Source: HLUCCA09 sp039822045 (GTDB lineage: Bacteria; Pseudomonadota; Alphaproteobacteria; Rhodobacterales; Rhodobacteraceae). Taken from it: 64,000 nt of DNA. The position numbers and the translations under genes are program-made. Below the pieces are notes generated by a model. It saw only the letters and a list, made by a program, of their open reading frames with translations, searched no databases and was not told where the DNA came from. The stretch spans positions 248,001 to 312,000 of the forward strand of contig JBCBMY010000003.1 in the NCBI GenBank assembly GCA_039822045.1, given 5' to 3'. Shown piece by piece: positions 26,131 through 34,460 of the stretch. Each line of letters starts with the position of its first letter. Positions within the stretch are counted from its first letter, which is position 1.

Positions 26131-26700
26131 TCACGGAATGTGATCGACTTCCTGCACGCGCCACTCCCCGTCGATCTCGATCCGAGTCACCGAGAGGTGG
26201 CGGATCGGCGTCGCAAGCACCTCGCGCGCCGTGCGGCCTTGAGCCCGCTGGAGCTGAGTGAGGATGGGGCCGAAATGCGCGACCGCAATGATGTGTCCGG
26301 CTTCGCTGGTCAACGCATCGACGGTGGCATGGACACGCGCAGCGAGCGTGTTCCAGCTTTCGCCGCCCGGTGGTGCGATGTCTCCAGGTGACTCAAGGTA
26401 CTCTCGAAAGAGTTTGGGGTTGTCCGCCTCAACGTCGACGAAGGTCCGCGCCTCCCACGCTCCGAAATGGATCTCTCGCAGCCCCGACTGGTGGGGCAGG
26501 CGCGGACGAGATCCACAGATCGCGTCTGCCGTCGCGGACGCGCGGACGAGATCCGAGGAGACAACAGCAGCATCGCCGGGAAGAAACGCTGCGAGCCGTG
26601 ATACTGCATCGGCATCCCCCAAATCGGCCGGAACGTCTGTCCACCCATTCAAATCAGTGCGACGGGTCGGGCCGTGGCGCACCCACCACCATGTAACCAA
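26131..26700 (-). CDS. Histidine phosphatase family protein
   Basis: A 189-residue protein with the phosphoglycerate-mutase-like fold. The catalytic RHG is in WWVRHGPT at residues 8-10, with SSDLVRASATADAI, the acid residue in LREIHFGAWE, and the second His in IIAVAHFGPI. A TTG start at 26700 is preferred since GAGAGGAA lies four bases upstream and the RHG motif sits close to the N-terminus. The substrate is unknown; some relatives dephosphorylate cobalamin precursors or sugar phosphates. It is divergent from rpoH. Confidence 0.87.
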   Translation of the reverse strand: MVTWWWVRHGPTRRTDLNGWTDVPADLGDADAVSRLAAFLPGDAAVVSSDLVRASATADAICGSRPRLPHQSGLREIHFGAWEARTFVDVEADNPKLFREYLESPGDIAPPGGESWNTLAARVHATVDALTSEAGHIIAVAHFGPILTQLQRAQGRTAREVLATPIRHLSVTRIEIDGEWRVQEVDHIP

Positions 26701-26874
26701 GGTTCCTCTCCCGGTGCTGTTACCGAAAATTCACAATTGATGCGGAACCCTCGGTCGCTCCGAAGCGTTCGCTTGCGTGATGCCAATGGTGCATCAGCAG
26801 CGCAAGAATCTTCCGTGAGATCTGTTCCGAAGAGCGGACACGTTGCCAGCACCGACAAAAAGATGAGGCGTACG

Positions 26875-26904
26875 TGATCCAGTCAGTGAGCCCTGCCGTA
26901 TACG
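26875..26904 (+). promoter_or_regulatory. ECF-sigma (RpoE-like) promoter of rpoH
   Basis: TGATCC at 26875-26880 is followed after 18 bases by TATACG at 26899-26904, about 55 bp before the rpoH start. In Rhodobacter, the RpoE -35 element is TGATC-type and rpoHII is a known RpoE target in the singlet-oxygen response. The match here is by eye, with the -10 only approximate. Confidence 0.5.
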
Positions 26905-26958
26905 GAATATCAAGAACAAACGGGTCGCAGATGTGGACCTGCAACCGGGGGGTTGGAC

Positions 26959-27837
26959 ATGGCACTTGACGGATCGTTCGACCGGACGCTGTCGCGCCGC
27001 GCAATGCAGGCGGAACTCCTCGACGCGGAAACCGAGCTTAGGCTTGCCTATGCATGGCGGGACGAGCGCGATGAAGAGGCGCTTCACCGGCTTGTCACCG
27101 CCTACATGCGTCTGGCGATTTCGATGGCTGCCAAGTTCCGGCGCTACGGCGCGCCGATGAACGACCTGATCCAGGAAGCAGGGCTCGGGCTTATGAAGGC
27201 GGCCGACAAGTTCGATCCCGATCGCGGAGTACGGTTCTCGACTTACGCCGTATGGTGGATCAAGGCCTCGATCCAGGACTATGTTATGCGCAACTGGTCG
27301 ATGGTGCGCACCGGATCCACGTCGAGCCAGAAGTCGCTTTTCTTCAATATGCGCCGGGTTCAGGCGCGGCTGGAACGTGAAGCCGCGGCATCGGGCGAGT
27401 CACTCGACAGTCACCAGCTCCGTCAGATGATTGCAACCGAGGTCGGAGTGCCCCTCGCCGATGTCGAGATGATGGAGGGGCGCCTCTCGGGCTCGGACTA
27501 CTCGCTCAACGCGACGCAGTCGTCTGACGACGAAGGGCGGGAGTGGATCGAAACGCTCGAAGACGAAAGCCAGCAAGCCAGTGAGGCGGTGGAAGACAAG
27601 CATGACACCGAACAGCTGCGTGAATGGCTCCTAGTTGCGCTGAATGGGTTGAATGACCGCGAGCGTTTCATTGTGCGAGAGCGGAAACTGCGCGAGGCGC
27701 CCCGGACGCTTGAGAGCCTTGGCAACGAACTTGGCTTGTCGAAGGAGCGCGTACGCCAGCTCGAAGCGGCAGCGTTCCAGAAGATGCGCAAGAGCCTCGA
27801 AGGTCAATCACGCGAGGTCACGCAGTTCCTCGCGTGA
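26959..27837 (+). CDS. rpoH: RNA polymerase sigma-32 factor, RpoH-II type
   Basis: A 292-residue sigma factor. Region 2 contains LVTAYMRLAISMAAKFRRYG, DLIQEAGLGLMKAADKFD and VRFSTYAVWWIKASIQDYVM. The RpoH box reads QKSLFFNMRR. Region 4 has LNDRERFIVRERKL and the ESLGNELGLSKERVRQLEAAA helix-turn-helix. It directs heat-shock/oxidative-stress transcription. The ATG at 26959 is preferred over a TTG at 26953. Sequence features and the RpoE-like promoter suggest the RpoHII paralogue; that is inference. It overlaps the ChaN-like gene by four bases. Confidence 0.92.
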   Translation: MALDGSFDRTLSRRAMQAELLDAETELRLAYAWRDERDEEALHRLVTAYMRLAISMAAKFRRYGAPMNDLIQEAGLGLMKAADKFDPDRGVRFSTYAVWWIKASIQDYVMRNWSMVRTGSTSSQKSLFFNMRRVQARLEREAAASGESLDSHQLRQMIATEVGVPLADVEMMEGRLSGSDYSLNATQSSDDEGREWIETLEDESQQASEAVEDKHDTEQLREWLLVALNGLNDRERFIVRERKLREAPRTLESLGNELGLSKERVRQLEAAAFQKMRKSLEGQSREVTQFLA

Positions 27838-28646
27838 GTCAACCGCACTTGTTGGCTCGGGCAGCGTCGATTGCTGCAGCAGCGGCGTTTGGTGTCGCGT
27901 CTATAGCGTCTGAGCTCGGCTCTGATGTACTCCCCGCCACCTCCGGCGCCGATATCGTCCTGTTCGGCGAGGTCCACGATAATCCGGATCATCATCTAAA
28001 TCAGGCGCGTGCGGTAGCTGAGTGGGGCCCCAGGGCGCTGGTCTTCGAGATGCTGTCACCAGAGCAGGTGGCCGCGGCTGCAGATGTCGGCCGGGGCGAT
28101 GCGGCAGCATTGGAGGCGGGCCTGGGATGGGCCGATAGTGGCTGGCCCGACTTCTCGCTTTATTACCCAATCTTCGCGGCGGCTCCGAGCGCACGTATCT
28201 ACGGCGCCGCTGTTCCCACTGAGGAGATCAGAAGAGCCATGATCGATGGCGCTGCCGCGGTGTATGGCGACGATGCCATCTTGCCGTCGCTTCCTTTCGA
28301 AGAACAGCGGGAGCGGGAAGCCGGTCAACTTTCCGCTCATTGTGATGCTCTCCCAGCGGACATGCTGACCGGGATGGTGGAGGCCCAGCGCCTCCGCGAC
28401 GCCTGGCTCGCCCAAACTGCGGCCCGAGCATTGACCGAAACAGGCGGCCTCGTTGTCGTGATCACTGGCAACGGGCATGCCCGCAAGGATTGGGGCATGC
28501 CGGTCTATCTGGCGCGGCTCGTGCCGGACGCCCGTGTCCTTTCCATCGGGCAGTTCGAGGCCGCGCCAGACGGCGTTCCCCCGTTCGACCATTGGCTTGT
28601 CACCGCTCGGACAGAGCGCGAAGACCCTTGCGAAGCCTTTCGATAG
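27834..28646 (+). CDS. ChaN family haem-binding/iron-regulated-type protein
   Basis: A 270-residue protein whose N-terminal hydrophobic stretch (LARAASIAAAAAFGVASIAS) looks like a signal peptide without a clear lipobox Cys. The ChaN/PRK-type domain follows: IVLFGEVHDNPDHHLNQARAV, a catalytic-like ALVFEML, and VVVITGNGHARKDWGMPVYL near the C-terminus. ChaN proteins have been linked to haem or iron handling. The GTG at 27834 overlaps the rpoH stop (GTGA), so it is translated from the same message as the sigma factor. Confidence 0.82.
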   Translation: MSQPHLLARAASIAAAAAFGVASIASELGSDVLPATSGADIVLFGEVHDNPDHHLNQARAVAEWGPRALVFEMLSPEQVAAAADVGRGDAAALEAGLGWADSGWPDFSLYYPIFAAAPSARIYGAAVPTEEIRRAMIDGAAAVYGDDAILPSLPFEEQREREAGQLSAHCDALPADMLTGMVEAQRLRDAWLAQTAARALTETGGLVVVITGNGHARKDWGMPVYLARLVPDARVLSIGQFEAAPDGVPPFDHWLVTARTEREDPCEAFR

Positions 28647-28704
28647 CCGGTCATCTCGTGCTCGAAAGGGAGCCCCGGGCTAGACCGGGTTCAAGGGAAC
28701 AACG

Positions 28705-29913
28705 ATGCTTGCAGGGAAGCGCATTCTTCTTGTGATCGGGGGCGGGATCGCCGCATTCAAAAGCCTCGACCTCATTCGCCGGCTGCGAGAGCGCGGAGCA
28801 GAGGTTGTGCCCGTCCTTACTCCGGCGGCGGAGCAATTTGTGACGCCGCTCAGCGCGTCGGCCCTCGCAGCCCAGAAGGTTTATCGCGATTTGTTCGACC
28901 TGACCGATGAGGCCGAGATGGGCCATATCGAGCTGTCGCGTGACGCCGACCTCGTGGTCGTGGCGCCGGCAACGGCGGATCTGATGGCCAAGATGGCACA
29001 GGGCCATGCCAATGATCTGGCCTCGACCGTCCTCATGGCCACCGACAAGCGCGTGCTGATTGCACCGGCTATGAATGTGCGCATGTGGGAACACCCGGCG
29101 ACGCAAAGAAATCTCGAAAGGCTCGAGAGCGACGGCGTGATGGTTGCCGGGCCGGACGACGGGCCAATGGCCTGTGGCGAATTTGGCCCCGGCCGGATGG
29201 CCGAGGTGCCGAAGATTATAGAGGGGGTCGAACATGCTCTGGGTGAAGGCCTGCTTTCAGGGAAGCACGTACTTGTCACGTCCGGCCCGACGCACGAGCC
29301 GATCGATCCGGTGCGCTATATCGCGAACCGATCGTCCGGAGCGCAGGGTACTGCCATTGCCACGGCGCTTCTGAATCTCGGAGCACAGGTGAGTTTCGTG
29401 ACCGGACCAGCGGCCGTGGCGCCCCCAACTGCGGCGACAGTGATCGCGGTTGAGACCGCCGCGCAGATGCATGATGCGGTCATGGCTGCATTGCCTGCGG
29501 ACGCCGGCGTGTTCGCGGCCGCGGTTGCGGATTGGCGTGTGGCCAACGCTTCAGACCAGAAGGTCAAGAAGGATGGTAGCGGTGCCTTCCCCACGCTCGA
29601 ATTCGCGGAGAATCCCGACATCCTCGCGGAAGTCTCTCATCTGCAAGCGGGTCGGCCGGAACTTGTGGTCGGGTTCGCTGCCGAGACGCACGACGTGGTT
29701 GCATATGCAACCGCCAAACGCGCACGAAAGGGCTGCGACTGGATCGTTGCAAACGACGTCTCGCCTGCCACGGGGATTATGGGCGGGACAGAGAATGCAG
29801 TGACCGTCATCGACGGCGATGGCGCCGAACCGTGGCCCCGCATGGGGAAAGACGCGGTGGCCCGACGCCTGGCAGAACGTATTGCCGCCCATCTGACACG
29901 GGGCAACGTATGA
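28705..29913 (+). CDS. coaBC: Bifunctional CoaBC (PPC synthetase/decarboxylase)
   Basis: A 402-residue two-domain enzyme of coenzyme A synthesis. The N-terminal CoaC flavoprotein (residues 1 to about 185) has LLVIGGGIAAFKSLDLIRRL, the PATADLMAKMA segment, the substrate-binding PAMNVRMWEHPA and the catalytic-loop GPMACGEFGPGRM. The C-terminal CoaB domain has VLVTSGPTHEPIDPVRYI and FAAAVADWR, with the KVKKD signature. It makes phosphopantothenoylcysteine and decarboxylates it to 4'-phosphopantetheine. The stop overlaps dut (ATGA). Confidence 0.95.
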   Translation: MLAGKRILLVIGGGIAAFKSLDLIRRLRERGAEVVPVLTPAAEQFVTPLSASALAAQKVYRDLFDLTDEAEMGHIELSRDADLVVVAPATADLMAKMAQGHANDLASTVLMATDKRVLIAPAMNVRMWEHPATQRNLERLESDGVMVAGPDDGPMACGEFGPGRMAEVPKIIEGVEHALGEGLLSGKHVLVTSGPTHEPIDPVRYIANRSSGAQGTAIATALLNLGAQVSFVTGPAAVAPPTAATVIAVETAAQMHDAVMAALPADAGVFAAAVADWRVANASDQKVKKDGSGAFPTLEFAENPDILAEVSHLQAGRPELVVGFAAETHDVVAYATAKRARKGCDWIVANDVSPATGIMGGTENAVTVIDGDGAEPWPRMGKDAVARRLAERIAAHLTRGNV

Positions 29914-30383
29914 CCCCCATCGTCGCCTGCCTGCGCGAGGAGTGGGCTGACCACTCTATTCCGCTGCCCGTCTACGAGACCACGGGTGCGGCGGGGGCGG
30001 ACCTTCGCGCCAACCTCGCCACGGAGAATCGTCAAACGGGCATCACGCTGGACCCGGGGGCGCGTGCGCTCGTTCCCACCGGTCTTCGTGTCGCCGTTCC
30101 CGAAGGATGGGAGATGCAGGTGCGCCCCCGCTCCGGCCTTGCGCTCAAGCATGGGATTTCGCTTCCGAATGCCCCCGGTACGATCGATGCGGACTATCGC
30201 GGACCGCTTGGTGTGATCGTGATCAACCTTGGCGAGATGCCTTACACCATCGCCCACGGCGAACGGATCGCGCAGGCCGTGCTTGCCCCGGTGTCGCAGG
30301 CCACCTTCGCCGAGGTCTCTGCCCTGGACGACACCCCTCGTGGGACGGGAGGATTTGGGTCCACGGGTCGGGGCCTGCCGTGA
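29910..30383 (+). CDS. dut: dUTP diphosphatase
   Basis: A 157-residue trimeric dUTPase that hydrolyses dUTP to dUMP and keeps uracil out of DNA. All family motifs appear: AGADLRANL, MQVRPRSGLALKHGI, NAPGTIDADYRGPLGVIVIN, GERIAQAVLAPV and the C-terminal GTGGFGSTG arm. The ATG at 29910 overlaps the coaBC stop by four bases; coaBC-dut is a conserved arrangement. The stop in turn overlaps the ThiF gene (GTGA). Confidence 0.96.
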   Translation: MTPIVACLREEWADHSIPLPVYETTGAAGADLRANLATENRQTGITLDPGARALVPTGLRVAVPEGWEMQVRPRSGLALKHGISLPNAPGTIDADYRGPLGVIVINLGEMPYTIAHGERIAQAVLAPVSQATFAEVSALDDTPRGTGGFGSTGRGLP

Positions 30384-31471
30384 TCTTCGTTCTCGCCTTG
30401 GCGCTGACTATTTGGTTCGCCGGCCGCGCGGCGGGCTTTCCGGCGCAAGCACGGTGGTTGGCGCTCGGCCTTCTCTACATAGCCGTCTTGTTCGTGCAGG
30501 TGGCGCTGCCCGCCGGCAACCCGCTTCGCGAGATCACCGGCCGCGAGCCGGCGCTATGGCTTTTGATCGGCGGGCTGGCTGCCGTCGTCTACGGCTATCG
30601 CGCCCTGTTGATGCGGGTGAAAGCGCAAGCGGGCCCGGGGGTTGAGACCGAAGCGCCGCGGCCGGAAACGTTTTCTGAGAGTGAGCTTGAACGGTATGCC
30701 CGTCACATCGTGCTGCGTGAGCTTGGCGGGCCCGGCCAGAAACGCATGCGGGACGCGCGAGTGCTGGTGATTGGCGCAGGGGGGCTTGGGTCGCCGGCGC
30801 TGCTCTATCTCGCAGGGGCGGGGATGGGCACGATTGGCGTGATCGACGACGATATTGTGTCGAACGCAAACCTCCAGCGCCAAGTGATCCATCGCGACCG
30901 AGACATTGGGATGCCCAAAGTGTTCTCGGCTGAACGCGCGATGAAGGAACTGAACCCCTACATCACGGTGCGCCCCTACAACCGTCGTCTGAGCGAGGAG
31001 ATCATTGCGGACCTTTTGGACGACTACGACCTTGTGCTGGATGGGACCGACAATTTCGAGACGCGCCACCTCGTTAACCGGGCATGCGTTGCCAAGGGGC
31101 TGCCGCTGATTTCCGGTGCATTGAGCCAGTGGGAGGGACAAATCAGTGTGTTCGATCCGGCTCGTGGGGCCCCTTGCTACGCGTGTGTCTTCCCAACCAT
31201 CCCGGAGCCGGGCCTGGCGCCGAGTTGTGCCGAAGCCGGGGTTTTTGGGCCGTTGCCGGGCGTTGTTGGCGCCATGATGGCTGCCGAAGCGGTCAAGCTT
31301 GTTAGCGGCGCGGGAACACCGATGCGAGGTCAGATGCTGATCTATGATGCGCTGGAGGGCGAGACCCGGCGCATCGCGGTCCAGCGTCGGGGCGCGTGCA
31401 CAGTATGCGGTGGCGCTGCGGTTTCACGCTTCTCGCCCATTGGCCACGCTGAGCTACCATCAGTGGACTGA
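30380..31471 (+). CDS. Membrane-anchored ThiF/MoeB/HesA family adenylyltransferase
   Basis: A 363-residue protein. The first about 75 residues hold two hydrophobic helices (IFVLALALTIWFAGRAAGF and a second at LALGLLYIAVLFVQVALPAG), with perhaps a third after them. An E1-like domain follows: FSESELERYARHIVLRELGG, ATP-binding GAGGLGSPALLYLAGAG, LQRQVIHRD and GTDNFETRHLVN. Zn-type CYAC and CTVC pairs are present. Such enzymes adenylylate the C-terminus of ThiS/MoaD-like sulfur carriers. The GTG at 30380 overlaps dut. No sulfur-carrier gene adjoins, so thiamin versus molybdopterin use is undecided. Confidence 0.87.
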   Translation: MIFVLALALTIWFAGRAAGFPAQARWLALGLLYIAVLFVQVALPAGNPLREITGREPALWLLIGGLAAVVYGYRALLMRVKAQAGPGVETEAPRPETFSESELERYARHIVLRELGGPGQKRMRDARVLVIGAGGLGSPALLYLAGAGMGTIGVIDDDIVSNANLQRQVIHRDRDIGMPKVFSAERAMKELNPYITVRPYNRRLSEEIIADLLDDYDLVLDGTDNFETRHLVNRACVAKGLPLISGALSQWEGQISVFDPARGAPCYACVFPTIPEPGLAPSCAEAGVFGPLPGVVGAMMAAEAVKLVSGAGTPMRGQMLIYDALEGETRRIAVQRRGACTVCGGAAVSRFSPIGHAELPSVD

Positions 31472-31496
31472 AATCAAAGAGTTCAGGGAGGAAGGA

Positions 31497-31934
31497 ATGA
31501 ACCGATTGATTGCCGCCGCTGCGCTGGCCGCCTTGCCGATAGTCGCATTTGCACAGCAGACGCCGTCACCAGAAGGCGCGCAGGTCTATTTCGTCGGGCT
31601 CGAAGATGGCGACACCGTCTCAAGCCCACTCACCGTCCATTTCGGGCTTGTGGGGATGGGTGTCGCTCCGGCGGGCACGGATGTCGAGGCGACCGGCCAT
31701 CATCATTTGCTGATCGACCGTGCGGCTTTTGGTGAGGGGGACTTTGGCGCCGAGGAGTTCGAGCTTGCCGTGCCGAACGACGACAACCATCGCCACTTCG
31801 GCGGCGGACAGACCGAAGTGACGATAGAATTGGAGCCCGGGGAGCGGACGCTGCAACTCGTTCTTGGCGACCACGGCCATGTCCCGCACGACCCACCGAT
31901 TATGTCTGAGCGGATCACCGTCATCGTAGAGTAG
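31497..31934 (+). CDS. DUF4399 exported protein
   Basis: A 145-residue periplasmic protein. A signal peptide (MNRLIAAAALAALPIVAFA, cleaved before QQ) precedes a small beta-sandwich-like domain. That domain is rich in His: TGHHHLLID, NDDNHRHFGGGQTE and LGDHGHVPHDPPIMS, the marks of DUF4399. The His clusters suggest metal binding, which is inference only. The ATG at 31497 sits just after AGGGAGGAAGGA, a very strong ribosome site. It stands alone between the ThiF gene and the M3 peptidase. Confidence 0.85.
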   Translation: MNRLIAAAALAALPIVAFAQQTPSPEGAQVYFVGLEDGDTVSSPLTVHFGLVGMGVAPAGTDVEATGHHHLLIDRAAFGEGDFGAEEFELAVPNDDNHRHFGGGQTEVTIELEPGERTLQLVLGDHGHVPHDPPIMSERITVIVE

Positions 31935-31960
31935 GCCCCTGGCACTCCAAGGTGCGGGGC
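31935..31960 (+). terminator. Possible hairpin terminator after DUF4399
   Basis: GCCCC-TG-GCAC pairs with GTGC-GGGGC across a 6-base loop, one base after the stop codon. There is a two-base bulge and no T-run downstream, so termination would be weak at best. Confidence 0.35.
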
Positions 31961-31995
31961 TCTAGATCGATGCTAAAGAGTGGAGCCCCGTCGCC

Positions 31996-34041
31996 ATGCC
32001 CGAAGCCCCTATCGCCGATCAAAACCCCCTTCTCGTTCCGCGCACGGCGCCCTTCGAACTTCCGCCCTTCGCCGCAATAGTGGACGACCACTTCGCGCCC
32101 GCGTTCGAAGTGGCGCTGTCGGAGGCGCAGTCTGAAGTGGAGGCGATCGCAGCCAGCGACGACGCACCAACGTATTCCAACACAATCGATGAGCTCGCCC
32201 GGGCGGGTAAGCGCCTTTCCGACGTCCTGTCTGTGTTCTTCACCGTGTCGAGCGTCGACAGCAATGATGAACGCGAGGCGCTGCAGCGGGACTTCTCGCC
32301 CAAGCTTGCCGCTTACTCCTCGGACGTCATGCTGAATGTGCGTCTCTTCGCGCGGATCGACCGGCTATGGTCGCAGCGCGAATCCCTTGGCCTTTCGGAC
32401 GAGCAGATGCGCGTCCTTGAGCTCAACCATCGCAACTTTACGCGCGCGGGCGCAGCGCTTGACGAGCGCGGGCGAGCCCGGCTGCGGGAGATCAATACAC
32501 GGCTGGCCGAGCTCTCTACCGCATTCGGACAGAACCTGTTGGCCGACGAACGCGATTGGGTGCTGCCGCTTGACGAAGCCGACCTTGTCGGACTTCCGGG
32601 GTTCGTGGTGGACGGCGCACGCGCCGCCGGCAATGAGAAGGGTCTCAAGGGCCCCGCCATCACGCTCTCGCGGTCGCTCATCGTTCCGTTCCTGCAGTTC
32701 TCGCCCCGCCGCGACCTTCGTCAGAAGGCCCATGAAGGCTGGACGAGCCGCGGCGCGCGAGGCGGGAAGACTGACAACCGGGCTGCCGTGTCCGAGATCC
32801 TCGCGCTTCGGAGCGAACGAGCCGCGCTTCTCGGCCATGAGAGTTTTGCCGATTATCGGCTGGCTGTGGAAATGGCCAAGACGCCGGAGGCCGTTCGCAC
32901 CCTCATGATGCAGGTGTGGGAGCCAGCGGTTGCCCAGGCCGAGCGCGACGAGGCTGTTCTGGCGGAAATGCTCGCGGATGGGGGAGAGGTCGGCCCGCTG
33001 CAACCTTGGGATTGGCGCTACTACGCCGAAAAGCGACGCAAGGCCGAGCACGATCTGGATGAAGCAGAGGTCAAGCCGTTCTTTCAGCTTGAACGTATGC
33101 GCGAAGCGGCCTTCGATTGCGCGCACCGGCTATTCGGGCTCGAATTCGCACCCTTGGATGTCGACCTCCACCATACCGACGCTCGGGCCTGGGAGGTGAC
33201 ACGGGAGGGCGACCATGTGGCCGTCTTCATCGCGGATTACTTTGCCCGTTCGGGGAAGCGGTCGGGAGCATGGTGCTCGGCATTGCGCTCTCAGCAAAGG
33301 CTCGATGGCGAGGTGCGCCCACATGTCCTGAACGTATGCAACTTCGCCAAGCCCCCGGCCGGTCAGCCCGCGCTCTTGAGCTATGACGATGCGCGCACAC
33401 TCTTCCATGAATTTGGTCATGCGCTGCACCAAATGCTCTCGGACGTGACCTACGAGATGATCTCGGGCACCTCGGTCGCCAGGGACTTCGTCGAACTTCC
33501 GTCCCAGCTCTACGAACATTGGCTGGAAGTTCCGGAGGTGCTTCAGAAGTTCGCGACCCATGCTGAAACCGGCGAGCCAATGCCAGCGGAGATGCTTGAT
33601 CGCGTTCTGGCGGCAGCAACCTTCGACATGGGGTTCCAGACGGTCGAGTTCATCGGCTCAGCTCTTGTTGACCTGGAATTCCATGCCGGCCCGCCACCGG
33701 CCGATCCTATGCAGAAGCAGACGGAGGTGCTGGAAGCGTTGGGCATGCCGGCCTCGATCGGCATGCGGCACGCCACGCCTCATTTCGCCCACGTCTTTTC
33801 CGGCGGGTATGCGTCGAGCTACTACAGCTACATGTGGTCTGAGGTGATGGATGCTGACGCGTTTGCCGCGTTTGTGGAGGCGGGAGACGCGTTCGACCCC
33901 AAGACCGCCAAGGCTTTGGAGCAAAACGTGCTTTCGGTTGGAGGATTGAAGGAGCCCGAAGCGCTCTATATCGCGTTCCGCGGCCGCCTGCCCGGCGTCG
34001 AAGCGCTGTTGAAGGGGCGCGGGCTTGATCGTGCGGCCTGA
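31996..34041 (+). CDS. M3 family zinc oligopeptidase (OpdA/Dcp type)
   Basis: A 681-residue thimet-type metallopeptidase that degrades short peptides, probably in the cytoplasm (no signal peptide). The zinc site HEFGH is at about residues 474-478 within ARTLFHEFGHALHQML; the downstream Glu ligand lies about 25 residues further, in the FVELPSQLYEHW segment. C-terminal family motifs are FAHVFSGGYASSYYSYMWSEV and GLKEPEALYIAFRGR. The length is normal for oligopeptidase A/dipeptidyl carboxypeptidase. The two cannot be separated from sequence by eye. Confidence 0.92.
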   Translation: MPEAPIADQNPLLVPRTAPFELPPFAAIVDDHFAPAFEVALSEAQSEVEAIAASDDAPTYSNTIDELARAGKRLSDVLSVFFTVSSVDSNDEREALQRDFSPKLAAYSSDVMLNVRLFARIDRLWSQRESLGLSDEQMRVLELNHRNFTRAGAALDERGRARLREINTRLAELSTAFGQNLLADERDWVLPLDEADLVGLPGFVVDGARAAGNEKGLKGPAITLSRSLIVPFLQFSPRRDLRQKAHEGWTSRGARGGKTDNRAAVSEILALRSERAALLGHESFADYRLAVEMAKTPEAVRTLMMQVWEPAVAQAERDEAVLAEMLADGGEVGPLQPWDWRYYAEKRRKAEHDLDEAEVKPFFQLERMREAAFDCAHRLFGLEFAPLDVDLHHTDARAWEVTREGDHVAVFIADYFARSGKRSGAWCSALRSQQRLDGEVRPHVLNVCNFAKPPAGQPALLSYDDARTLFHEFGHALHQMLSDVTYEMISGTSVARDFVELPSQLYEHWLEVPEVLQKFATHAETGEPMPAEMLDRVLAAATFDMGFQTVEFIGSALVDLEFHAGPPPADPMQKQTEVLEALGMPASIGMRHATPHFAHVFSGGYASSYYSYMWSEVMDADAFAAFVEAGDAFDPKTAKALEQNVLSVGGLKEPEALYIAFRGRLPGVEALLKGRGLDRAA

Positions 34042-34460
34042 CGGTTCTGGTTTGGGCAATTCGCGATGCCGCGGCTTCGCCGGCGCCCCGGCTTTGCATG
34101 AAGATCAGACAGGGTGGCTGCGCCAGAACGCCAACTGCAGCGGCAAAGAAACACGACCTTGGTCGCCGCCTGCCAATCCTCGCCGACGAGCTTGAACACC
34201 AAGTGTCTTCTATTCGACCCGACGCCTGCCGCTGCAAGCTCGCACCTACCCCGCCGCCCAGCCGTCCACAAAAGTCCTGGACGGGTTGAGACCGAGGAGC
34301 TGCGCTGCAACGCGGATAGGGACGACGGCGCGGACCTGCACGTCTGCCAGAGCGCCGACCTCTCAAACGAAACGGCGAGAAAAGAGCGGTTGGGCGCAGG
34401 AAGCGGAGGAGCGTGCGCTCTTCCTCGCGGACTGCAACATCGTCCGGCACCGAGGGCTGG
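34042..34460. other. Intergenic stretch without a convincing gene
   Basis: This 419-bp region separates the convergent M3 peptidase and condensation-domain genes. Open frames exist on both strands, but none has a good ribosome site together with a recognisable protein, and no strong terminator hairpin stands out. Confidence 0.5.

Noticed and set aside
26500..26554. A 15-base direct repeat (GCGCGGACGAGATCC at 26500-26514 and 26540-26554)
   Set aside because: It lies inside the histidine phosphatase gene, the 40-base period is not a multiple of three, and the two copies encode different residues of a normal-looking domain. Probably chance in GC-rich coding DNA.
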